DNA from: Branchiostoma floridae | Taxonomy: Eukaryota > Chordata > Leptocardii > Amphioxiformes > Branchiostomatidae | Direction: 5' to 3' | NCBI RefSeq assembly: GCF_000003815.2 | Contig: NC_049994.1 | Coordinates: forward strand, 12,776,662 to 12,840,661 | DNA length: 64,000 nt | In this document: positions 34,501 to 46,500 of the stretch, in pieces | Position numbering within the stretch: position 1 is the stretch's first letter | How the letters are laid out: each line of letters starts with the position of its first letter | The notes under the pieces: generated by a model | Seen by the model: only the letters and a program-made list of their open reading frames with translations | The model's database searches: none | What the model was told of the DNA's origin: nothing | Made by a program: the position numbers and the translations under genes

Positions 34501-37500
34501 GCAGCTGTAACAGTGGTTACGATGGTGACGGGATGAACTGCACAGGTACGTGTTATTGCTACAAGAACTCCGAGCTCATTACCGAGACGTGGGTTCGATT
34601 AGCAGTTTATCACACAACTGGAGATCAGCAATCAGGCCTCAACAACATCCCACAACGTTCAATCCTTGTAAGACGGGGAACAAGAGATGCTAAATGGGAT
34701 TGTGAGTGTGTGAGTGAGTTGATAGGCAAATGGTTCTCACCACACGGTAAAAAGAAAATATACAATTCCGCCTCTGAGAAAATAATGAAAAAAAAATTAA
34801 GAGGTGAAAACTTAAGAAGTGTTAAGAAGTGTCTTGAGCTTTAGTTCTTCAAGGAGTTATGTACTCAAAAGGCTTTTATGATATAGTGTGCTTCAAAGAG
34901 TGCTGATTATCTCAAATGTGCTATTTTTATCTTAAAATGCCTTTACAGACATCAACGAATGTAATGAAATGAACGTTTGTCACCCCACACTGGCTACCTG
35001 CCATAATACCCCTGGATCGTACCATTGTGACTGCAAGGAGGGGCAGATAGGCAACGGCACATACTGTGAAGGTGAACAAATTTATATTAACTGTCAAAAG
35101 ATTTTTTATGGTTGGCCCCAGCTTGGACATACCAGTATTGTAAGGGATTGTATTTTTTCATTTTGGGTGCTGACATAACGTTACATGTAAAGCCTGGGAT
35201 GATATGTTGAGCTTAGTTGAAAATGTAAGCAGTAGCATTTAAGACACTCTTTTTTACACAACCACAGCTTTATTTCCACCAACGTTCTGGTGACCGTCTG
35301 TCACCTTCCTCAGGGCTGACTGGTTCACAATTTGTACTGCAGCAATAAGTATTTTTTCTTACAGATGCGGTCACAAATACAAAGTATTTATACATATACA
35401 TTTCAAACAATGAAGTTTATTTGCATGTTTGTGCCCGAGGGCTAATTGCAATGGTATAAACATAGTGGATATACAAGTGACAATGAACAGTTATAAACAA
35501 TATGCTACTCTAATACTAGACTAAGTGTTGGCTATTTCTAAACAGGTTGGGTTTGACTTCTTTTTTGGAAGAAGAGGGAGATGAAAAGCCCCACCTTTTC
35601 TAAAATTGTGGGTTCTGCGATTTTCAAGAGAAAACTGGCTTTCTGTTCGTCTGTCAATGTGGGGATGTTGGGATAAGTCTTATACATTGCCCTGAAGAAG
35701 GTGACAGAAGGTCACCGAAACATCGGTGGAAATTGAGCTGTGGTTGCGTTAAAAAGAAGGTCTTAATGTTCCAACGTGATGAAACTATTGATGGAGCACT
35801 AGTAGCAAAATCACATTGCACTTACTAGCTACTTGCAAAAGAAAGAAAAGAAGAAAGGAAACTATTGGTGTATGACTTAAGAAATAGACAGCATGGAACA
35901 ATTTGTCAAAATAGTGTGTCTGAATACAATTGGTAAATAAGTAACTAGCTCAGCTTGTAAAATTTCGATGACTGCACTGGAATTGTGTTTATTGTTTCTT
36001 TCTTTACAGATGTTGACGAGTGCGCCTTTGGTATTGATGCCTGTGACGTTCATGCGACATGTAATAATACAGACGGGAACTACACCTGTACCTGTATTGC
36101 TGGGCACGATGGTGATGGTTTCAACTGCACAGGTGAGCAAGGGCGAGGTCAACTGTATGCTACATTGTAGGTGATGTACGTTCACTTTTCTAAAACGGCC
36201 TCACCTCTCCCACCACTCAAAATTGACGACCACCCTCTTCAAGAGGTTAAAGTGGCGAAGTGACTTGGCTTGTACATTCAAGCAGACCTCAGATGGAACA
36301 CCCATGTGGACTCCATGTTAAAGAAACAAGTAGCATAAGACTCTTCCTCCTCAGAAAACTGAAATCATTTCGACTGTCTACAGAGGACCTGGATAGACTA
36401 TAGTTTGGGTACCATTCTCCATTATAATAACTACTGGCTCAGTCTTTTTGCTTGCTAATCTGTGGGTAAGAAAGCAAAATGACTGAACTATCAGTTGCTA
36501 TAATATAATAGAGGATGGTTCCCAGGCCTAGACACTGTTGGAGGCATTCATCACAAAATAAAGACCAAAGATGCACATAGAACTCAGGAAAAATACCATA
36601 GCCATGAACTTAACAATTTACCTCATCGATTGAGTGAATAGCTCAATATGCTGTTGATCATGTGAAGGGTTTGCTTCGGAATCCATGAAATGTTTTTGAA
36701 ATGAATTTCTGTCTGTAGATATTGACGAGTGCTCTACCAGCACCCACACCTGCCACGCCCATGCCACCTGTGTGAACACTGAGGGGAGCTTCACTTGCGA
36801 GTGTAATGATGGTTATGCCAGAAATGGTACAGAGTGTGTAGGTAGGTACATGTACATGTTCAGGGAAATTGGCTAATGCAATTATGTATGTTCTATCTGG
36901 TCGGTCAAAAACTTGAGATTTCATTTGACATTTTTGTTGTTAAATCTGTCATCTTAATTTAATGAAAACACATGTTTCGTCAATTCCATGTGTCATGAAG
37001 TTCAGATTTTTTGTCCCAGGACGGAGGGACAGGTCCTGGAAACATCGCTGGTTATGCTGTATGGTGGTAATAACTGTATTTTTGTTCCTGACAGATGTTG
37101 ACGAGTGCTTCCTTGGTACAGACGCGTGCCAGTTTATCTGTGAAAACACAGACGGGTCCTACACATGCAGGTGCCCCGATGACTACATACTTGAAGCTGA
37201 CAACACAACCTGTGCGCTGAACGGTGTGTCTCTCATATTTTTGGTTGAATTTTCTGGTAGCCGGGCATTCAATTCTGCCAAATTGATTGTCAATGGGCCC
37301 AGTGCACAATAAGATCATCAATATCACAGATGTAAATGAATTAGGTTACAGGATGTTGTAACATCAGCAACTTGTCAATGAGATAAGCTACTGTCCTTTC
37401 TGTTGAGATTACATTTGAAAGTGATCCAGCTTAAGATTATTATTATTGTTGAAAAGGTCCTAATTATGTTCACAGCCACTAAGTTTTAAAAAGGCCGTGA

Positions 37501-40500
37501 ATTTAGATCCCATAGCACTTCAGTCGACACATGATTCTTCAGTCAAAGTGAAATGCTTTTGTAAATGTTGGCCATTGTCTGTAATTATGTCTATTATATA
37601 GTAATAGCAAAATAGATTGTCCCAGGATGAAAACAGATGCACCAATAATGCTGATTGACATATTTTTGGCTGGAGTAAGAGCACTAAGTCTTGTATCAAA
37701 AAGTTGTTGACATTCAAAAGACAACTTTCTAAGTGAAGAGAACAAATGTTTTTAATGTGTTTTGTGGCACAGGGACATGTGGGGTCACATGTAATAACCC
37801 AGCATACTGCGTTGTGGGAGAGAACAGCACAAGCACATGTGCCTGTCCGCAGGGCTATGTCCTGGAGGGTGGAGTCAACTGTGAAGGTAGGTCATCAACT
37901 TTCTCTGTCTGAAGAAAATAATTCGTCACGTCCTTTCCTATCTGTGGTCTTATTCTTATCTTATCTCTTCAAGAGATTCATCAGTCAAGTATGAGTAGGT
38001 TAATAGAATTACTCTTCAATCAGTGACTCTTGAAAACAGGTAAAACGTCTACAACTTAAATGTAACAATATTGCATTCAGTCTAAACTGCGTCTGTAACC
38101 ACGTCTATTGTAGACTATGTAAATATATTTTTTTATGTACTATTTCTTTTTCTGTTCAACTTGTTAATGTTTACAGCTGTAATAGATAATTTAAAAGAAT
38201 CTGATGCAAGTTATCTGAAGTCCTAATCTTTATTTTTCAGACATTGACGAGTGTTCAAACAGTTCACTCCACATGTGTGACCCTGACGGTGGTAGATGCG
38301 TGAATACGGAGGGTGGGTACAGCTGCGAATGTGATGCTGGGTTCACTCTACAGGCCGATGGGACAACTTGCCAAGGTCAGACTTGTTTTTTAAACTCTTT
38401 ACCTAACAATTTTCTCACAACCTTGAAGAGTAAAGCATTGTAATATATAGATAGAAGTAAGCGCAGCAGAGTTTTCCTGTCATTCTCTTTGTATAAACCT
38501 TACTGCGTTTAGCCCCAATTGGGTATGAATTGTCAACTTCATTGTCATTGTCATCTTGTCTTAAAATAAAAATGGAGCGATCGTTTTAGGATGGTTGTCA
38601 TTTCCGTAACTTTTTCCAATGTTCATCCTTTCACAATACATGTACCTAGCTCAATTGAATTTTCCTCTAACTTTGTGGTTGCAGACGATGATGAATGTAC
38701 AACTGTGTGCAAGAACGGAGACTGTATTAACGTGCCTGGGAGCTTCAACTGTTCCTGTAATACTGGCTATCAGTACAACCCAACAACTCAGAACTGTGAT
38801 GGTAAGAAGGATATTTTATGAGTATATGCTTGCTTTAAAACAAATTTTATAGTACATGTAATTCTATCAGCAGATGGAGTTAGACTTCATGAAATATGTT
38901 GCTGAGTGTTTCTTGTGCCCCAACTAAAGTGTTTTTGCTATTTTCTTTTGATTCAATGTATTATATTATATTATAGTTAAACAATTATTATTTTTTGTTT
39001 TTAATTAGTAGTTTTATTTTCATACTTGTGTTGTTATGTGATAAATTAGAAGAAGAAAAATTAAACTGATGTGATTTGAAATGATTATTGAATGCTTTCA
39101 GTGAGCCAGCCAATTAGTGTGGTTATTCTTCTAAGATTTCTTCCACAAATAGTCACTTTTGTTCTTATTATTTGAACAGTGAATATGGATTATGATTCTT
39201 TGTTAGGTATTTTGTTAATAGAATAAAAGATTGAAAGAAAACCAAGTTGATTAGGTAAGATGTTAAGATTTGTGCCATTTTATGTTTTTATGTTTTTTTT
39301 TCATTTTCTTATTCTTTTCCATTTTCCCATAGATGTAAATGAGTGTGAAGAGCAGGCAACAGACTGTGGTGAGAACCAGAAATGTGAGAATCTGATGGGG
39401 AACTACACTTGTTCGTGTCTACCAGGCTTCTACAGAAAGGGCGGAAACTGTTACAAAGGTAGGTAAAATTGGTCATTTGCCAATAAGAAGAAAAATTCAA
39501 TTCCCATTTCCATTTTGAGCTGAATTCGTATCCCACATTAAGTGCTATTAGCTGTTCATTATTTTGTAAATCTTGATGAATTTGAAATGGTTTTATGTTG
39601 AGCTCTCATCACATCAACAACATGTGTTCTGTCTTACCATTGTACTGTACTACTGCATCATTTTAACTGCAAACTTATAGAACTTTATGAATGCCTCCTT
39701 CCCCCTCCTTGTGACTGTGAAATTTATCCACAGTTTGATGATAGTGTGTCATTCCTTCTTTCTATCCAGCAACGAACGCATTCGAAGGTCAGATTGAGTT
39801 TGAAGACACCTTCATACCTGAACTTGCTGACCCTGCCACACAAGCATTCAGAGACAAGGCAGCCTTGGTGGAGGCAGAGGTGAGTAATTGGCTCTTACAT
39901 TGATCCATAGGATGTCATGTACTGTGTGGTGTAATGTCATTGGTGTTTTTGTACCAGAATCAACTCAAGAATTGACTCAAGAGGGCCAAAGTTTACAAAT
40001 TTTCCCACTTCTGATCAGACATTGTGATCTCTGCTTCCCGTATTTGGTTTCTTCCTCACTCTGTGAGTCGAGCTGGTCTCAATCTTGATGTTTCCGACTC
40101 ATGATCAGGCCTATGATTTTTGGTTTGAACAATAATTAAGGAGATATCTGTTGTATCATGTTTACTACAATCACTAAATTTTGATCCTGTGTGGCTAGAT
40201 GACCTTTTGTGCCACTTACACAAAGCCGCTGCTCCAAACAATTGAAGATGAATGTAATATACATGACATTGTTTTTATATATTCTGTTGTTTTTTTGCCT
40301 TTTAAGCTTGACAAGTTCTTCAGGCCAAGATACACAAATACTTTTGAAGGGGTTCAAGTGAAGGCTTTCAGGTTTGTACTCTTTGATTTCTACTTTGCAT
40401 GGATAAGTAATCGAAAATATATGATGATTTTTACATGTACTCAATCACATTTTTTTTCAATTTATGGTGAAAATAAGCCATGCAATATGCGGTCATCACA

Positions 40501-43500
40501 AAAACAACTGCAAACATATTATAACCACAGTGACTGCAAATATGGCTGCACTACAGTAGATACATGTACATTGTATCAGATTATACAAAAAATGGATTAA
40601 TGATCATCATTTGATAGTACAATTGTTCAAGATACACATAAAGCCATATTGAATGCTCTTTTGCAATACCGAGTGAGAATAAAGGTGTCCATAAAAGATT
40701 TTGAATCATAGATGATGAGGACATTGAGAAGGAGAGATCAAAATTAAAGTGCTTACAACCCTGTATGTTTCCCCTGTAGATCAGGCAGCGTAGTTGCTGA
40801 ATACGACTTGCTGTTTGCCGTGCCACCTGGCCAGACCGCCACCCTGACTGCTGAAAATCTGCACACAGAACTGACCACCGAGCTGCGACGGAGCTGTACA
40901 ACGGCTAATGGACAGACGTTCTGCCAACTTGGAGACTTGAGTGGAGTTGATCTTGAAGGAACCAGAGTTGAAGGTAAAAAAAATAGTCTCTGAGGCACTA
41001 TTGAAGATTTTCATCCTGTTTAAGAATCTAGCATGATGTTTGTCTGATGTGACACCCATATACAGCAGGAAAAATGTAGAGGATTCTTCTGATTCTGGAC
41101 ATTGAATTTTTTTTGCTGCAACATCAAATTATACAATCATATGACTCTAGTTTTAGATCATATTTCTGGTAGCTAATGAATCTCAAAAATGCAGATGGAA
41201 CTATGAATCAACAAAACTATGCTGTGTGATAAGACTACAAGGGGTTGCTGCTACATTGCATACAACTAGGATGTTTTTTTATTAGGCCTAGGAAAAAAAT
41301 GTTGTGTTTCCTGTAACCCGACCGACCCTAGAAAAACCTGCCGACCCTAGACTTTTTTTTGGGTGGCCGGCTGGCAGACATGAATTTTCCATGTGAGAAT
41401 TTGTGCAAGGAGAAATCGAGTGATGCATCGTTATAGAATCGGTTTTTGAACATGTTCTGCTAATTCCTAGTGCAGTAGAAAAAGTCCAAATAACATCAAT
41501 TACCTCTGTTTACTTCATAAATCACAGTTAACATAATTAGGAACACATAAATCATCGTAAATATGAGATACACATGGACACGTATAAACGTAGTAGAAGT
41601 TCAGAAGCATGACTCAGCTCAGGAGCATGTGCTCAAACACACAGTAAATTTTCAACTGAAACATAGAAATCAGCACCCAAACAAACAACTCAATAAACAA
41701 ACAATGCTTTTTCACTATTGTACCTCCAAAATTAACCTATTTTGGTACGCCTGAAATGCAAAAAAGTCCACCCAAAAGCCGTCCGAAATGAAGTAAACAA
41801 ACCGAGAGCCGCCATTTTGTTTTATGTACAGCAGCGCCCCTATCTTATTTGGGGGGAAATGCAGACTTGACAGCACTTTTACTGGTAATAATGTTGCATG
41901 TGAGTTTTTCCAAGGAGGTTTTATCAAATTGCATCTAATTTTTTGCTAACAAACAATTGTACATGTAACAAAAAAAAAGATAATTAATATATGGTTTATG
42001 GTATAGTACTTTTGGTTGTGCATGTATTTTTTGGGGGAGTGCAAGTATTTGTATTTTTTTCCATCTGCACCAGTTGACCATGAAATGTATTTAGTCTGTA
42101 TAGATTTTTATTAACTCAGAGAGCCAATAATTCCAGCAAGGTTTTTATTCTTATTTCTATAGGCAAACTTAGATAAAATTTGTTGTTGATTTTTTTTCTA
42201 ACTAACATGATCAAGATGATAGAAGTTAAGTTAGGATGCTTTGCCCAATGTTTTCTACATTTTTCATGGTAACTTGCCTCAAGTTCCAAGCAGGAAATAA
42301 TTATGATTTGGAGTTGTGTATACTGTTCCACTTGTTGAGCTTGAAGGCAGACTGTTGGCCCTTGGTAAGGGGTCCTAGTGGGGACCTATGCCCAATGTTT
42401 TGTTGGCAATTTATATCCTTGTATAAGAGTTAGTTTCTGTGTATAAGTGATAGCTTTCCCTAAAGCAGAAGATGAAGATTATGAGCCGGCAAGATGACAT
42501 CAGAAGCATACAATATAAATGTACATTTCTATGTAACAAAGTGTATGGATAGATATTGACATGGACACCACCACAGTTCCCAGCTTAAGAAATAATGCTT
42601 TTGGCCAATGTGTTGCCAGTTTTCAAGCCAGGTACCATGTCTAAAAAAAAAAAAAAAAAAAAAAAAAGATTATCCCTACCTACCGACCCTAATTTTTTCA
42701 GGACTGTTACAGGAAACACAACATTTTTTTTCCTAGGCCTTATGAACAATTAGAAAAAAATAATCATTATGATGAGATATTTCTTGAATCATCATCATCG
42801 GTCGACGTGATCAAACATGTTCGCACATGTTTACACACGACGGGGTTATACCGCCCCTTACGGGGTGACATACCCTTTCTTGAATACATGATTATTGAGA
42901 TTCAATAGCTCAGGTAGTGTTACTGTTGCTTGATGAACATACAATATACAGCATCTAGATGCAGGCAAGATACATGTATGTACCAGCCTGAGGGTTCTTA
43001 GCATCATTCCTTTGTTCCTTCCTTTAAAAGAATTTTGCTGCTGGGGACGGACAAAGATTTTGCCCATTCCATCCCCTGTGATAGACAAAAATTTGCATAT
43101 AAAGATATTAATTGATCCAAGCTGCAAAATTTACCCCGTAAAATAAAGGAAGTAGTTTTTCAAGGGGTCTAGATTTCAAATTTTCTTGAGGAGCATGCTC
43201 CGGACTCCCCTAGCATCACTGTGCCTTTTAACAGGATTTCCATTCAAAATTCAAGGGGGGGGGGGGGCGGAAAAAAGGCTACAACACTGGTATTAGTTAC
43301 TCCAGCTGAGACTGTCAGTGGTATTTGCATGCAAATAACCAAACATTAATGTTATATCATAAATGTTTCCCTCCACAGACCTGAATGAGTGTGCCTCCCC
43401 CGATAGCCACCAGTGCCCAGCCAACACTGACTGTGTGAATATTGACGGCGGGTATCGCTGTGCCTGTAAAGCCGGATACCAGCCTGACCCTACTCTACAA

Positions 43501-46500
43501 GCTGTGGATGGGAAAGAGTTCTGCATAGGTAACCATAGTGTTAATTTCAATACCAGTCATAATGTACATGTATGTCAAAAGATTTCTCACTGGGGGATAG
43601 AAGGTTAACACTTCTAGTTCACCTTTATCCGCAGGGTAACCTATATCCGTTATTTTGAAAACACTAGTGGGCATTAAGGGATGTTAAGTCGACAGACATG
43701 GTTTTAAATTGCAATATTTTCACTATGTAGAAAATATAAAGATAATTACTGTTGAACGTCTATAACTTGATGCCCATAAATAACCCGTTTTAAAAAGAAC
43801 AGATATAGGCTACCCCATGGATAAAGGTGAACTAGCGTTACCCCCCTCCAAGAGTCTGGTCATTCTCAACTTGATGGATGCATTATATGTTGTATCAGCA
43901 GGACTAGAGTGAAAATGTAACATTTATATAAGGGACATGTAAATATACAAACATGTAGTACTGTGTCACTTGACTCATAGTCATACAAAACAAAATAAAA
44001 AATCAACAAATAAAAGTGAACTTAGGTATTGTTACCTTACTTAACCCTGTATGAAAATACATGTATCACCAACACCAAACTTTAAGATGAATGCTGTACT
44101 AAACATTAATTTTGGGGGGGATGGGTCAACTACTCTCCCATCCCAGCCAGCTGTGGTGAGGTCTGCCTTTATTTGGTGGGTGTGAATTGTAAGGGTCTGA
44201 AATGGCAGTCATTTAGTGCTTTGATCACCCAGACTTATGTCTGTTGGGAATAAATGAGTTTTAATACCACTGTTGAAAAGGCTACACTTGGTTCTTAATT
44301 GTGATAGTACCTTCCCTGTTTCAGCACTGGACCCATGTGAAGACAACCCGTGCCAGGACACTGAGTACTGCTATCTGAAAGAAGACAGAACCTCAGAATG
44401 CAAAGGTGAGTGTGCTATTTGGTAATTTCTACAAAACATGTATTTTCAAGTTTTAGGTTGCATTTAATTACTAGCTAATTTATGATGATTTTAATACATT
44501 GTATCATGTAGAAAGTGTTTATTTGTGCTATCCCGGTACATGGTATACATTATATCTACCGGTTGTCTTTTCCTTCCTAAGCCATGCAGTTTTACAGTCA
44601 TTATGTAATGAATGCCCATGTACAGTAACTCTACAGCCTTTCTTGATGGTTTGCCAAAGAGAGGTTATTTGCATTTTGTTTAGAAGTTTTAAAGTCTTAA
44701 TTGAGCTCACACTAGTTCACCTTTATTTGCTGGGTAAACCTATTTGCGTTGTTTTTAAAAACAGGGTGTTAACTTGTATTTAAGGGATCATATCAAGTCG
44801 ACGGACAGTGGTTTGAAACTGCAATATTTCAAAATTATTTTTTTAAATATTGCAGTTTAAAACCACCGTCAACTAAATGATGTCCTTCTGTACCCTGTTT
44901 TTAAAAACAATGGATATATGTTACCTTGTGGATAAAGGTGTGTTATAGCCAGAATGAAGCATTATTTGCCACTTACGTCCTGTCTCTTCTGCACACAGAA
45001 TGCCCGTGCTTGAACGGAGGAACTTGTGTGACCGTCCGAAGGGGTGACAATTACCACTACTCATGCAGGTTCGTGTTTTCTGCTTTTAATACAAATGTAT
45101 TACACAGAACGAAACAGCTGTTGAATGTTGATAGTTTTAACAACTGCCACAAGTACATGTAACACAATGCATGTAGACCATAGTTAACTAATTGACAACA
45201 GTTTCTGGTGCAATACCAACTGTTTCCTTGCATTTGGTAGGTCATGAGTTCGATCTCTGACCAAGTCATACCAAAAACTTTAAAAATGGTACATGCTGCT
45301 TTCTCTGCTTTGCACTCAGCATTTGGGAGAGTAAGTACCATTGAACACACAGACCACTGACAGTGGAATAAGCCTCCAGTGCTGTAGTGGTGGCCCAGTG
45401 CTACAGAACCAGAGATGGGCAGTCTGATCTAATGCACCACTTTGTTAACAACGTTAACAGTCTTAAAATTTCTAAATGTTCTGCAACTTCAATCATGGTT
45501 TCCCTTAGATAATCTGGTTAATACATTATTTGCCAGGTTAATTTGATAATTTTATGTGAATACTGGACAATAATTATTATTGAAACACACCAGGTTGACA
45601 TTTGTTTACATTAATTTTTGTTAACTTGTTTTTTTGCAGATGTCCAGGAGGTTACTCAGGAGATGAGTGTGGAAGCCAAACAGGTGAAGATTCATAATCT
45701 TACAGAATGATGCCATGCATGAGCCATGTATATCATCATACATGTACATGTCATGCAGAATGCTCAGCCATTTATACAGAATGCTCGGTCATTCAAAGTC
45801 TGGCCTGTGATAGTGCAGGAGGGCTTGGAGCCTAAATTTATGCTGAGGCTCCATAAGCTAAAAGTGGATAAATTTTCATAAACTCAACTTCATAGGATTT
45901 CTTTTATTCGTTCACAGAGTACTCTGAGTGTATCTCATGTGTTGACAAATGTGGTTTGTCTCTCTTCCTCCAGTGTTCTTCATCACCACCATCGCCTGTG
46001 CGGCCGGGGCGGGGCTTTTCCTGATCATTCTGATCATCATAGCCGTGTGTGCCTGCTGCAGGTTGGTAGCATGATATACAATGTTAACTGGACTGTTAGG
46101 CCTCTACCAGGCTCTACATGTTGCTGGAAAAATAGTAGAAAACCAGAGAAAACACATGTGTCAGTCCAAAAAATACAATTACATGTATGTCGCCAACTAC
46201 ATGTAGTAAACTACTTTTTGGCAAGCTAACTTTTTGTATCTGGTGTGTTCTTTGATTGTCTATTTCAATTTCTACTATTTTCCCAGCATCCCAGCCTAGT
46301 AGAAACTACACAGTCTGTTACATACTGGTGTATCTCTTAATAGTCTCCTGGTCCACTGATGCTAGGGCATGTGACAGTAAAGTCTAAATATCCATGCAAA
46401 TGTCAACATTCAAACCTCAATATTCCAATGTTTTATGTAGATGTATACAAATTCTAAAATAGTGTGATGAATTGCAAGTCTTTTATTTCATGTATGTCAA

